Below, in pieces: positions 9,208 to 21,326 of a DNA stretch of 64,000 nucleotides. The translations under genes were made by a program, and so were the position numbers. The notes below the pieces were generated by a model. It ran no database searches, was not told the DNA's origin, and saw only the letters and a list, made by a program, of their open reading frames with translations. How positions within the stretch are numbered: the first letter of the stretch is position 1; each line of letters opens with the position of its first letter. This DNA comes from Rhynchopus sp. YZ270_cl-10 (taxonomy: Eukaryota > Euglenozoa > Diplonemea > Diplonemida > Diplonemidae). The stretch is taken from the NCBI GenBank assembly GCA_964035575.1, contig OZ037859.1:248001-312000 (forward strand), read 5' to 3'.

Positions 9208-10763
9208 GATAGATGGGGAGAGGGGAGGGTCGATTTGTTTCTTTTCGCTGACGGAATTAAGTGGCAACCCCTCCACTCCGCTCCGTTGGGAGAGAGAGCA
9301 CGATCAAAAATAACAAAGGGAGGAATCCTTTTGCTATGAGTCGGGGTTGGTTTGGCGCCAAGAAAACCTGAAAAAATATACGGTGCCTTGCACAGATCTT
9401 CAGGAAGCCTTCAGGAAAAGAGACACACATCATTTTTAAAAAATGGAACTGAGCACTTTGAAGGGGTGTAAAAAGAGACCTCCCCCGTAATGCAAAGCAG
9501 AAATTATGTTAAAAAAGGCAACGTACTTAAGTGGTAAGCTAATCTACAGACATTGGGAGGGGGAGCGGGGGGGGGTGCCGGCAAGGGTAAAAGGACAAAA
9601 CAGAATAGTAGATGAACAGTGCTTAAGCCACCTCTTTAAAAAATAGTAGTTGAAAAACGTGCTAAATACGTATCTCAGGAAAAACTGTAGTTGATGCAGG
9701 CATGAAGACAACTTTGAACGCATCCCTACTGAACACAACACATTTCCAAAAAATATTTCGGATTATTTGAAATACAAAGTCTCTCGTAACAGTGCACCGA
9801 TTAAAAAAAAAAACAACACGTACACGAGCAAGACGCAAGGTACCACCAAGGCCAAAAAAAAAATGCCAAATATTAAGGGGAGAAAAACGTGCATTGCTTT
9901 GAGGAAAGACCACTCCGCATATGGAATTTGTTGTCACACATGAAATATTACAAAAAATTCATGGAACATCAATAGAAAAACTTGGAAGCTACGTATTCCC
10001 TCTTGGGGTACAAATCTGTCCCAAAAGTAATAAAGCCCATTTTTTTCGCACCAGAAAATTGCTAGAAAAGAGAAAAGGCTGAATGTGAATATGCCCAGTA
10101 TGCATACACACCTTCGAAAAGCGAACTCAAGACCAATCCATAGTTTGACACGCGACTGCAACAGTAAGTGGGTTATGTAAAAAAAAAGGTGAAAAGACGC
10201 AAATAGGAGTGGAAAGATCCACAGTGATCAATTTTTTCAAAATGAAAAAGAGAAAAGTTGGCTAAGATGAACCCCAAGCCTCAGGGTTTAGCCACCTTAT
10301 AGGAACGTCATCAACGCAGAGTTCTGACCTTTTTTTTTGTCAAAGCAATGACCTCTTTTTGTGGTTTCCCTTTTTTGTCTTTTTTTTTTCGCTATTCTTT
10401 CCTTCTAACTTAGAGGGGAGGGGTGTAACGGAAAGCGCACAGCAAAAGTACGAAACCACATCAGGACACGACATCACTTTGCCACACTCTACCAAAAAAA
10501 AAACGAAGCTACAACAGAGTGTTTCTTTAAAAAGGTCGTTTTAGGTTGTTTCTTTGCTTTGTATCAGCAAAAAAAGCAAAGTTTTAATATTATTATTGCG
10601 CATCTATCGGTTCAGTGTAGTCTATGAAAACAGACAGTTCCAGACAGAAAACTCTCTCCGCAACTCAAACCCATCAAAAAAAAAAAGGATTTTTTTTTAC
10701 ATCACAAATTTATCTAACCACAGAATATATCACAACACCCTGCCACTGCACCATTCCCTTAAC
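9208..10763. other. Gene-free spacer with two dispersed elements
   Basis: AT-rich sequence without a convincing frame. It holds a delta element (9766-9800: GAAATACAAAGTCTCTCG then TAACAGTGCACC) and an alpha hairpin (10258-10302: GCTAAGATGAACCCCAAGCC then GGTTTAGCCACCTT). In the alpha copy the stem is altered but still pairs over most of its length. Confidence 0.6.
10258..10302 (+). repeat. Dispersed hairpin element, alpha type
   Basis: GCTAAGATGAACCCCAAGCC, loop TCA, GGTTTAGCCACCTT. The stem differs from the consensus CTAAGC/GCTTAG on both sides yet AAGCC still pairs with GGTTT. Confidence 0.6.
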
Positions 10764-12140
10764 CTAACTACCATCATCGGTGCTATTCCCCGTCATTTCC
10801 CCACTTCCGCCGATGCTTTCATCAAAGCTAATGTCCGGCTCCGTTTCGCAGTCATCACCGTGGGGTTCATGCATCCCACGGCGAAGGTCCCCTTCTAACA
10901 GCTTTTTTGCTTTGTATTCTGCGAGATAGGCGTTGATTTCGTGTTGGAGTGTGGTGTTTGCTTTTATCTCACGGTGGGTCATGAAATGCCGGGAGAGTGG
11001 ACATTCTGAACGCTTATTGAGCGAACGTTCAAGACAGACGCGTTCAAAGGTATGGGTGAGCTCACGACATGAGCAGGAGACGGGGTCGGTCATGATGTGA
11101 AGGGAGATGGGGCAGACCATGTGGGGGGGTACCGGGAGGTCGTCGTCAATGGAGCGGAGCTCCCAGGTTTCGTATTCAGGCGCGACGGTGGGTTCGTGTG
11201 CAGGCTCGTGTGGGTAGAAGAAATCATCGCTTATCTCTGCTTCGTGATCGTCGAGGTAGTCACCAAAGAACCCGCCGCACGCCAGACAGAACGTCGCCAC
11301 ACAGCATACTATCATGCAGAACACTATCGCGACAGACGCGCCCAGCACCGCAGTGGTGTCGTCCCTCTCCGCTGCCTCCACAGACATCGTTCCACCACAG
11401 TCCGCCTTCACATAGCATGGATACGACTCACCTACCACAAAGGGCTCGCTCCTCTGCTCTGAACCATACCGTATAAGGTCGCAGAGGGTCACATTGTCTT
11501 TGCTGGTTTGGACATCAAAGAAGGCGAAATCGGATGAGATTGAGCCCATAGAGTTGACAGGATGGGTTAACACTGTGCAGCTCTGTAAGGATCGTGCTCG
11601 CCAGGCGGCTTGTTCATCTCGGTCTGAAACTGCCTTGGAAAGGATATATGAAGAGACCCCGCAAAGGGCTAATGAAGCGAACAATAGGCTTGCGGCAAGA
11701 AGCGCTTTGATGAGCGATTTTGTGAAGTCATCTGCAGGGCAGGTACAGCAGCAGCGTTCGCTTACCACAGTGCAGATCTGAAAGGCGATGCACAGCGCAA
11801 CCATGAGCAGTACAATGTTCACGCTATAATCCGTTTCATTAACTTCCTCGGGGACAGCAAAGTACACTGCACACGATGGTGTGGTATAGCATGTGGTCAC
11901 CTCAGTTGTGGTGTTCACAATACCAGGTCCACACGAAACAGGGCCACATTGTGCTGTCTCCACTGTGCATCCATCCGATCGATCTACCCGGCAAACCTGC
12001 GCATCCGATACAGACCCCTCAGGGTGGTCCCCATTGTAAGCCGTCCCCGCCACTACACCAGACAGTGTAATGCTGAACACAACGATGCTGGTGGTGACAA
12101 CACAGCAGACAGCAAGGCTGATTAATATTCGTCTTCGCAT
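10764..12140 (-). CDS. Multi-pass membrane protein with C-terminal U-box (predicted E3 ubiquitin ligase)
   Basis: 458 residues. Hydrophobic segments at about 5-30, 106-125, 143-168 and 265-292 predict four membrane spans. The loops at 31-105 and 169-264 contain paired cysteines and N-glycosylation-like sites (NTT, NET, NVT), so they are likely luminal or extracellular. A CCCTCP patch follows span 2. Residues 337-405 form a U-box: VPPHMVCPISLHIMTDPVSC, then HTFERVCLERSL, ECPLSRHFM and LQHEINAYL. U-boxes bind ubiquitin-charged E2 enzymes, so the protein probably ubiquitinates targets at a membrane from the cytosolic side. An acidic tail follows. No introns. Start: first ATG, 14 nt after ATACCTTCAG. 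I know of no family with this exact arrangement. Confidence 0.82.
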   Translation of the reverse strand: MRRRILISLAVCCVVTTSIVVFSITLSGVVAGTAYNGDHPEGSVSDAQVCRVDRSDGCTVETAQCGPVSCGPGIVNTTTEVTTCYTTPSCAVYFAVPEEVNETDYSVNIVLLMVALCIAFQICTVVSERCCCTCPADDFTKSLIKALLAASLLFASLALCGVSSYILSKAVSDRDEQAAWRARSLQSCTVLTHPVNSMGSISSDFAFFDVQTSKDNVTLCDLIRYGSEQRSEPFVVGESYPCYVKADCGGTMSVEAAERDDTTAVLGASVAIVFCMIVCCVATFCLACGGFFGDYLDDHEAEISDDFFYPHEPAHEPTVAPEYETWELRSIDDDLPVPPHMVCPISLHIMTDPVSCSCRELTHTFERVCLERSLNKRSECPLSRHFMTHREIKANTTLQHEINAYLAEYKAKKLLEGDLRRGMHEPHGDDCETEPDISFDESIGGSGEMTGNSTDDGS

Positions 12141-12227
12141 CGTTGCGGTGTTGTCTGAAGGTATGGGATATTGTTAGAGTACAAAAGCGGAAAAAGGAAG
12201 CAGAAAGTCAAAAGAGAAAAAAATAAA

Positions 12228-12305
12228 GTGAAATTGATAGTGCAAAAACGCCTCTGACGCAGGTACTGACACTCCGGGGTTATCGAACCCCCCGGAGTGT
12301 TGCAT
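12228..12305 (+). repeat. Dispersed beta element with strong GC hairpin
   Basis: AAATTGATAGTGCAAAAACG and CCTCTGACGCAGGTAC form the beta core. Directly after it, ACACTCCGGGG (12269-12279) pairs perfectly with CCCCGGAGTGT (12290-12300) around the loop TTATCGAACC. It lies in the 630-bp spacer between two minus-strand genes. Confidence 0.7.
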
Positions 12306-12344
12306 TTTGGGAGTTGCCGACAGGGAAACTGTAAGCAGGCATTA

Positions 12345-12774
12345 ACAAAGAAAAGTTTGTAAAAATGAACCGAAGCCTCGTATACATAGTAATAATGTTG
12401 GGTGGTGTAACGTAATAAAGGGAGAGGGGTCGTTTTTGAGAGAGAATTGTCCTTAGGTTTAAAACTCTGATTTATCCCCCACCCCCGAGACTCCCACCCC
12501 ACCCCCACCGACCTCTCCCGCACAAACGAGAGAGATACCAACAAAACTGATGGTGTTTCAAAACCACAGGCCAGTCTTCTAAACCACCCGCCATCAAGCG
12601 AGGGGAATTCTTTTTTTTTTGGATTTTTTTTTTTTGCTATTATTTTTTCCATCAGGAGTTTTCGTTCTAACTTTTTTTTTGCATTAGTATGAGCTACACT
12701 AAACAAAAAATTTTTTTTTGAAACAGAACAGAACAGGTGGTTGCTTTGCATCATTGGGAGTTTAAAACTGAAAT
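12345..12774. other. Spacer with degenerate alpha element
   Basis: AAAGTTTGTAAAAATGAACC then GAAGCCTCG at 12352-12380 is the left half of an alpha element with no clear right half. The rest is homopolymer-rich 3' flank of the next gene. Confidence 0.4.
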
Positions 12775-13401
12775 TTAAACAATATTTGAGAAGAACCCGC
12801 CGAACTGGAAGGACGCTGAAAATTCGGTTGCCATGGAACGAACCTGCATTATCTGTTGCCAGGCTTCCCCCATTGCGGAACGCCTTCCCAAATCTTTGTT
12901 CATTTCCGAATGGTAAAAGGCACGCAAATGGTCGCCGAGGGGTGTTTTGAATTGGAGACCCCCTGCTAGGGTTTTGTATGGGTTGTGCAGGATATTTAAC
13001 TCGCGGGACAGATATTCGCCTACCAAGATCCCTGCTGCAAGCCCGAATATGCGTATGTTGGAGACGTGCATTTCGGCAAACACCATTCTTGTCGGGATTG
13101 TCCGTGGGCCGAACTGATATCCCACACCACCCACCGCACCAACCACCCCCCAATACCCCGCAGTGTCCATCATCTTCCGTTGTCTAAGCCATTCGCGCTC
13201 TGCGTTTGCGACAGGAAATGGAGGGTTTTTCAGCCCCGCAACCCGGTATGCCTCTCGGGCAGTGTTTTCCCCGCTGATGTCGTGCTGTCTGTGCAGCTCG
13301 TAGGAAGGGATCTGACGGATGGGGATGCTGTACGTCAGGCCATGGTCTCCTGCTCGTTCGACAAAGTCTTTTGCGGAGAGATTAGACAACGATGCTGCCA
13401 T
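12775..13401 (-). CDS. Probable mitochondrial or membrane protein, unknown function
   Basis: 208 residues starting MAASLSNLSAKDFVERAGDH. Two Gly-rich hydrophobic stretches are visible (GYWGVVGAVGGVGYQFG at about 83-99 and IRIFGLAAGILVGEYLS at about 117-133), which could be membrane helices. The C-terminus is amphipathic (EMNKDLGRRSAMGEAWQQIM). The size and pattern resemble small subunits of respiratory complexes, but no family is recognised and this is inference. The frame stays open upstream to 13896, but that part is low-complexity Phe/Lys/Pro sequence, and the chosen ATG sits 16 nt after an acceptor-like ATCAACACATAG. Confidence 0.65.
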   Translation of the reverse strand: MAASLSNLSAKDFVERAGDHGLTYSIPIRQIPSYELHRQHDISGENTAREAYRVAGLKNPPFPVANAEREWLRQRKMMDTAGYWGVVGAVGGVGYQFGPRTIPTRMVFAEMHVSNIRIFGLAAGILVGEYLSRELNILHNPYKTLAGGLQFKTPLGDHLRAFYHSEMNKDLGRRSAMGEAWQQIMQVRSMATEFSASFQFGGFFSNIV

Positions 13402-14837
13402 AGATAAATATCGTGGTCTATGTGTTGATGGAAGTGGGGGAGTTGAGGGAGTTGAGGGAGTTGGGGGAGTTGAGGAGAGGAGGGGGAGGAGGGGAGAAAG
13501 GAAAAAATGGAATAGCTTTTTTTTTGAATTTTTTTTCGGAAAAAAAAATGTCCCTCGTGCTTTTTTTTTCGAAAAGATTGACAGACTGTGTAGTAATTCT
13601 GTTTTTTTGCTGATATTTGAACAACAAAAATGCAACAAAAATGCGCAATATTTTTTTTTTTTTCTCACCTGCAAAAAAAGGGGCGGCTCCACGATGTGGT
13701 ACGGAGAGGGGAAGGAGAAACTCCATTTCCGATACCCACGGCAGAAGGAAAAAAAATGGGGGTAATAAATTACATAGCCAAAGGCAAGGCGGGGCAGTTG
13801 TGGCAAAAAAAAAAAAAAGAAAATTGGTCGGATGAATGTGTTTCTTGTGCACACGCATCTTCCCAAAAAAGTTTGAAAGATGATCCTCAGCCTCATGCTT
13901 AGTCACCTTTAAGGGAATGGATGAGAGCAAATTGACGCAAACAAAAAAAAAAATCCAGAAAAAAGTTGATAGTGCAAAAAGAGCAACAGTCTCCGCGGTC
14001 ACAGGGCACCCAAAACGGAGATTGTGAGAACACGCAAAACATCGGGGGGAGCAGCGGTCGTGGCGGGGGGAGAAGATAGACACTTGCCACCGTGCAAGAA
14101 GAACAACTCGCAAGGCAGGCAAAAGACATGCTCAACTCAATATGAGATATGGGTTCCGTTCAAGGGGGAAACAGAAAGCATAAAAATATTTGAAATATGA
14201 ACAAGAGGACGCGGACTCCCCCAAATTGACGAGCAATTTTATCACCCCACCCCTCTCCGTGGAACACACAGCTCTTGCAGATAGGGGGAAGTGTGTGATA
14301 TTGAGTGGTTTGTTTGCCAAGAAGCTAAGAACCATATGACCGCAAGGCTTATTGTGAACCCAAGGAAGGGAGGAAGGGCGAAACAGTGCTGTGGAAAAAA
14401 AAAATGCATTTATTTTTTGTGCAAACGCCTCTGCAGATGGCACCGAAAAAGAAAAATGAGGAAAGACTTTTTATGAAAAATTACCAAACCTCAGGTACAC
14501 AAGACACAAAGAGGTTCTAAGCTTGTACCTGATAGTCGCTTTTAAAAAAATGCTCTAAAAATAGCATTTGAAAAGACATGAGAAAAAAAAAAAAACAGAT
14601 TGCCTGATGAATTTAAGCCCTTGCAGAGAACGCTGTAAGAGAAGAAGGGTGTTAGGATGAACCTAAGCCTCTCCACCTCTTAGCGACTTCAAGGAAACAA
14701 TACCGCTTGGGTAAAACGGGAGGAAAAGGGGGGGTAGAAAAATTTGGCGCGAAAACACAAATACCTCTCGTGGCAAATACACCTTGGGGCATAACTTACC
14801 TGGGGGGAGTTTGAAAATGCTTTTTTTCTTTTTGTTT

Positions 14838-14890
14838 GAAAACTTTGGTTGTATTAGTGTAGACACCCGAGGATGAAACTCTACTATGTT
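14838..14890 (+). repeat. Dispersed intergenic element, gamma type
   Basis: TTGAAAACTTTGGTTGTATT then AGTGTAGACACCCGAGGATG and ACTCTACTA. GTAG near the front can pair with CTAC at the end. It resembles beta elements in the segment TAGTGxAGACACC. Confidence 0.65.
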
Positions 14891-15221
14891 TGTTTATATT
14901 GAAAGTGCTTTCTGCTGCAACACTTCGTTCGTTATGCGCTTTCAAACGTACACACATCTTATAAAATGGTGAACACCCCAAGAGAGGGAAGGAAGATAGG
15001 TTCACCATTTCGCCCTCATGTGTAACATTAACAGTTCACTTTGAGGTAATGGGAAAAAAGGAGGATTTGAGAATTGTTTTGTTTGTTGTGAACAAAAAAA
15101 AAAATGGGAGATATTGGGAAAGAACACAGATTTCTCACAAAAAAAAAAATGGGGGGTTGGGTAGTGGAAAGACACTCATATTCGGTCATCTTCACAGCTG
15201 GCAAATGAAAAAAGAAAAAGA

Positions 15222-15275
15222 GAAAGTTGAAGGAACGCAAACGCCTCACCAAAAACACCGGCGGACGCAGGCATT
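15222..15275 (+). repeat. Dispersed intergenic element, beta type
   Basis: AGTTGAAGGAACGCAAACGC then CTCACC, and GGCGGACGCAGGCATT. GCC/TCACC pairs with GGCGG across an A-rich loop. Confidence 0.6.
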
Positions 15276-16690
15276 AAAATATATGAAAAAGGTATAAAAG
15301 GGTTCAGTGTCTGTTTCCTATTATCAGACTCTTTCCTTGCTTTAGGTTTTTTTTTCTCTTCATTTGGAATAACTGATTTGAGTGGGGGGGGCTAAAGCTA
15401 CGCTAGAAAGCGCGCATGATTTATTTTATTCTTTTTTCCGTTTTTTTTCTTTCTTTCTTTTCGTTCTTTTTCAGTTCTGGTCAAAAGGCGATCCTATCGC
15501 TACCTCGCTTTTCTTCCCCCCCTTTTTTTTTGCACCATCCACCGTAACCGTACATGATATGGACCGTAAAATGCGAAAATGTTCTTACTCTCGGCAAAAT
15601 CGAAAAAAGTCCCAAAAAGTTATCCATATATTTTACGATAACACAGTATACATTTTTTCTCTCCGAAAAAAATAGCCTTCACCACCTTAAAGTGGTACCT
15701 TACATCTTTGAAAAATCTGTTGGCTTAATGTATCAGACATAAAAGAGATTTGTTTCGGTCGTTGATGCACGCTCTCTCAATCTCATTACGTCAAATGCGC
15801 AAATTAACCAACATGCACTTTACTATATTTACCCCAAACAAAAAACGAGCCAGCAAAAAACGAACACTGCAGATGAGGATAGACTCCACAGAGGAACATG
15901 GGATGGGGGATGGGAGACGATATAAATTGGCACAAAAAAAAAAGGTGAATGTGGCATTGTGCCCCCTCATGCACTATAAAAGGTTTGTAATATGAACCTC
16001 AGCCTCCTTTTAAAGGTGAAGCTGAAGGTACAAACACCAAGAAAAAAGAAAAAGTTTATCTTTCCCAAGAGTACTGTGTGCATAGTTTGAGCTCTTTTTT
16101 TAAGAAAAAAGAGCTTCTGGCTGCAATGCACCACAGTCCTTTGGGAAATGCTGTATTTTACTGATGTAAATGGTATGGCTTTGTCTCCTTTATGTATCGA
16201 AAACAAACTCTTTTTGTCTATGATTTGTATTACCTTTTTGAAAGGATGTCTTTTTGTTGCTTCATTTTCAAAAACACGCAAAAAAAAAAAAAATAGATGG
16301 CACGCAATACCTGACTGCAGACAATGTGACAATAAAGCACCAACCATGAGTGGCAAAAAAAGAGGAACTATATTTCAAAGAATGGGTGATCTATGATCGT
16401 CTCCGTGAGACACGCAACAGGTTGTGAGAGCTTTGTGAGAGCTTTTGTGAGAGCCTTGTGAGACGCTACTGCATACACAGAGCTAGCAAAAAAAAAAAAA
16501 AAACTCTCCCCGTTCATAGATAACCCCAAAGAGCTGTCACGCGTAACAGTTTCCCTCCCTTTTTTTAACGATTCAAAAACTGCACTCCCTTTTCGCCTAC
16601 CCTATCGTAATAAACACATAGCATATAATCACTCTACTGGTACAAAAAAACATAAATCCCTTTTTTATTTTGACAAAAAAAGCAGGAGGG

Positions 16691-16750
16691 GGAAAGTCGA
16701 AAGTGCAAACGCTTCACCGTTCAAATCAGCGGACGGCAGGCACAAAAATA
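16691..16750 (+). repeat. Dispersed intergenic element, beta type
   Basis: AAGTCGAAAGTGCAAACGCT then TCACCGTTC, and GCGGACGGCAGGCAC. GTGC at the front pairs with GCAC at the end. Confidence 0.6.
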
Positions 16751-16810
16751 AGTTGGAGAAGGAAGAAAAAAAAAAATAAGGCATCACGAAGAAGATCCAC
16801 CTGAATTAGC

Positions 16811-16890
16811 TGGGTGTTGGGAGGTGTTGGGAGGTGTTGGGAGGTGTTGGGAGGCGTTGGGGGGCGTTGGGGGGCGTTGGGAGGTGAGAC
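16811..16890 (+). repeat. 10-bp minisatellite (GGGAGGTGTT), left block
   Basis: About seven to eight copies of GTTGGGAGGT/GTTGGGGGGC variants. A second block in the same orientation is at 17886-17990, so the 17.0-17.7 kb arrays and the zeta copy lie between two blocks of one minisatellite. Confidence 0.9.
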
Positions 16891-16939
16891 ACTTTTTTTC
16901 CCACCGGCGTGAGCCTTTTTCTCGTTGGTGAAGTTTTTA

Positions 16940-17012
16940 AACACCTGCATTGTCATTTCCGGAATCCGTCCTCGCTGTGGTGGGGTCAATTTGCCGAAAT
17001 GGACAAGTTCTG
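16940..17012 (+). repeat. Dispersed zeta repeat, copy 3
   Basis: TTTCCGGAATCCGTCCTCGC, then TGTGGTGGGGTCAATTTGCC and GAAATGGACAAGTTC. It leads directly into the tandem arrays. Confidence 0.85.
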
Positions 17013-17042
17013 AGTACATACGTGATCAATTTTCTTACACTG

Positions 17043-17227
17043 CACAGTATACACAGTATACACAGTATACACAGTATACACAGTATACACAGTATACACA
17101 GTATACACAGTATACACAGTATACACAGTATACACAGTATACACAGTATACACAGTATACACAGTATACACAGTATACACAGTATACACAGTATACACAG
17201 TATACACAGTATACACAGTATACACAG
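17043..17227. repeat. 9-bp tandem array (CAGTATACA)n
   Basis: About 20 near-perfect copies of CAGTATACA. Confidence 0.97.
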
Positions 17228-17238
17228 GGGATTGGGAG

Positions 17239-17360
17239 TTCAGTACAGTACAGTACAGTACAGTACAGTACAGTACAGTACAGTACAGTACAGTACAGTA
17301 CAGTACAGTACAGTACAGTACAGTACAGTACAGTACAGTACAGTACAGTACAGTACAGTT
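17239..17360. repeat. 5-bp tandem array (CAGTA)n
   Basis: About 24 perfect copies of CAGTA, separated from the 9-bp array by GGGGATTGGGAGTT. Confidence 0.97.
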
Positions 17361-17383
17361 CTCGTTTTTGGTCAATTTCGGCA

Positions 17384-17706
17384 CAGTACACAGTACACAG
17401 TACACAGTACACAGTACACAGTACACAGTACACAGTACACAGTACACAGTACACAGTACACAGTACACAGTACACAGTACACAGTACACAGTACACAGTA
17501 CACAGTACACAGTACACAGTACACAGTACACAGTACACAGTACACAGTACACAGTACACAGTACACAGTACACAGTACACAGTACACAGTACACAGTACA
17601 CAGTACACAGTACACAGTACACAGTACACAGTACACAGTACACAGTACACAGTACACAGTACACAGTACACAGTACACAGTACACAGTACACAGTACACA
17701 GTAGCA
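17384..17706. repeat. 7-bp tandem array (CAGTACA)n
   Basis: About 46 perfect copies of CAGTACA, separated from the 5-bp array by a zeta fragment (CTCGTTTTTGGTCAATTTC, 17361-17380). Confidence 0.97.
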
Positions 17707-17885
17707 GTACAGCACCAGAGGTCGGGATTTTCCCTTGGGGGCATCTAAATTAATACATTTTTCCCAAATTTCCACCACTATTTTTTTGTTTGACTTTGGA
17801 ACCGGGACCCCACCCTGGAACCCCCTCCAGAAGGGGGTACAGAACACCCTCAAAAAAAAAATTCCCAAAATTCGGGCTAAATTGG

Positions 17886-17990
17886 AGGGGTGTTGGGAGG
17901 TGTTGGGAGGTGTTGGGAGGTGTTAGGAGGTGTTGGGAGGCGTTGGGAGGTGTTGGGAGGGCGTTGGGAGGCGTTGGGAGGGTTTGCCGT
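17886..17990 (+). repeat. 10-bp minisatellite (GGGAGGTGTT), right block
   Basis: About ten copies of the unit seen at 16811-16890, same strand, with GGGAGGCGTT and GGGAGGGCGTT variants. Confidence 0.9.
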
Positions 17991-18167
17991 TTTTTGCAAA
18001 TCAGGTGGAAGATAATGAAAATATGCTTGAAAGGTTAACACAGAAGCTTTGCCGTTTCCGCTCCTTTTGTGGGCGGAAAGCAGGACGTTGCACTGCGTCT
18101 CTTTGCGTGAATAAAAATAAAATGTTCAAAATTGTCTCAAAAAAAAATAGCTGTTTTTTCCAGAAAT
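17991..18167. other. 3' flank of the kinesin gene
   Basis: Short spacer between the minisatellite and the kinesin stop codon. No element recognised. Confidence 0.4.
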
Positions 18168-20663
<2,496 letters not shown>

Positions 20664-21018
20664 GAACGGAAAGGGAGGAGGAGGAGGAGGGAGGGGGAAG
20701 AAAAGGTTTGTGTAAGTAGAAAAAGAGGGGGTATTTGTTGGGATACCCTGTGCTGTGGGTGTTTAGGCGTTTAGATGACGAATCGGATCCTCATTTATTC
20801 TCGAATTTGGGTCTTCAACTGTCAGCGCAGATTCTTGGATTTCACTCGATTCCTCCGATATTCTCATGCTGAGTTAGTCACAACACGCTGACAAATGAAA
20901 AGCTCTGAGGGTGGAAAAAAGGTGCAGTTCTTGTTCGTTTCGTATAAAACGACCCAGTCGTCCCCTGCCCGCCCCAGAAGCCCCCCTCTCCCGGTTCCCC
21001 CCAAACTCGGGTTCTGCC
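20664..21018. other. 5' flank of kinesin-13
   Basis: A pyrimidine-rich tract (minus strand CTTCCCCCTCCCTCCTCCTC) lies directly before the kinesin ATG without an AG close to it, unlike most genes here. Nothing else recognised. Confidence 0.4.
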
Positions 21019-21235
21019 TCAACAGATGAGTTCTTTGTCCCTTTTCAATAAGTCGGATATCACTGCGTCGATGTCCTCCTGTGGTGGGTTGGAGTGAGTA
21101 AGTTGGCAACATTGTTATACATACCTTTGGATCCGACCCGTCTAGCCGTCCCAAAAATGTATCGTTTTCGGGGGTCAAACTGTCGCAGGAGCCATCTGAG
21201 GGGTGGTGGTAAATGGTGATATGCCCCTGACACAA
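21019..21235 (-). CDS. Possible short terminal exons of an unknown gene
   Basis: A frame following an acceptor-like ACCTTTGTGTCAG (about 21229-21241) reads GHITIYHHPSDGSCDSLTPE and NDTFLGRLDGSDPK, reaches a donor GTATGT at 21124, and after a 46-nt intron (21079-21124, ending CCACAG) continues EDIDAVISDLLKRDKELIC and a stop. The acidic, amphipathic end looks like a genuine C-terminus. No ATG in frame is present, and the preceding gene ends only 90 nt upstream, so the first exon is not seen. The alternative unspliced frame is 123 codons long. Function unknown. Confidence 0.3.
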
Positions 21236-21237
21236 AG

Positions 21238-21286
21238 GTTATTAGATGAACCTAAGCCTCTCTGCTTAGTCACTCTCTTAAATCGA
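21238..21286 (+). repeat. Dispersed hairpin element, alpha type
   Basis: TTATTAGATGAACCTAAGCC, then TCTCT, then GCTTAGTCACTCT. It sits 41 nt past the stop codon of the gene at 21327-22235 and immediately before an acceptor-like site on the minus strand. Confidence 0.75.
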
Positions 21287-21326
21287 TGCAAAGCATCTAC
21301 AAAAACGTAGTCAAAAAAAACAAGGA

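Larger units (their letters stand above)
13402..16690. other. Gene-free region with alpha, beta and gamma elements
   Basis: No convincing coding region: the long frames at 13418-14122 and 13230-13896 are translations of poly-T/A runs. Elements seen are alpha at 13868-13914 (GATGATCCTCAGCC then GCTTAGTCACCTT), 14648-14692 and 15984-16035; gamma at 14838-14890 (CTTTGGTTGTATTAGTGTAG then ACACC); beta at 15222-15275. The alpha copy at 15984 has CAGC pairing with GCTG instead of the usual stem. Confidence 0.6.

Noticed and set aside
12228-12305. tRNA gene at the beta element with TTATCGAACC loop
   Set aside because: No acceptor stem or anticodon arm can be formed; only loose A- and B-box likeness.
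13418-14122. 234-codon minus-strand frame and the N-terminal extension of the 12775-13401 protein
   Set aside because: Made of Phe, Lys and Pro runs from homopolymer tracts; the downstream ATG has a normal acceptor context.
17043-17706. CRISPR array
   Set aside because: Units are 5-9 bp with no spacers, and the genome is eukaryotic.
16925-17868. Frames of up to 277 codons in the CAGTA-type arrays
   Set aside because: They are translations of 5-, 7- and 9-bp tandem repeats, open in several frames on both strands.
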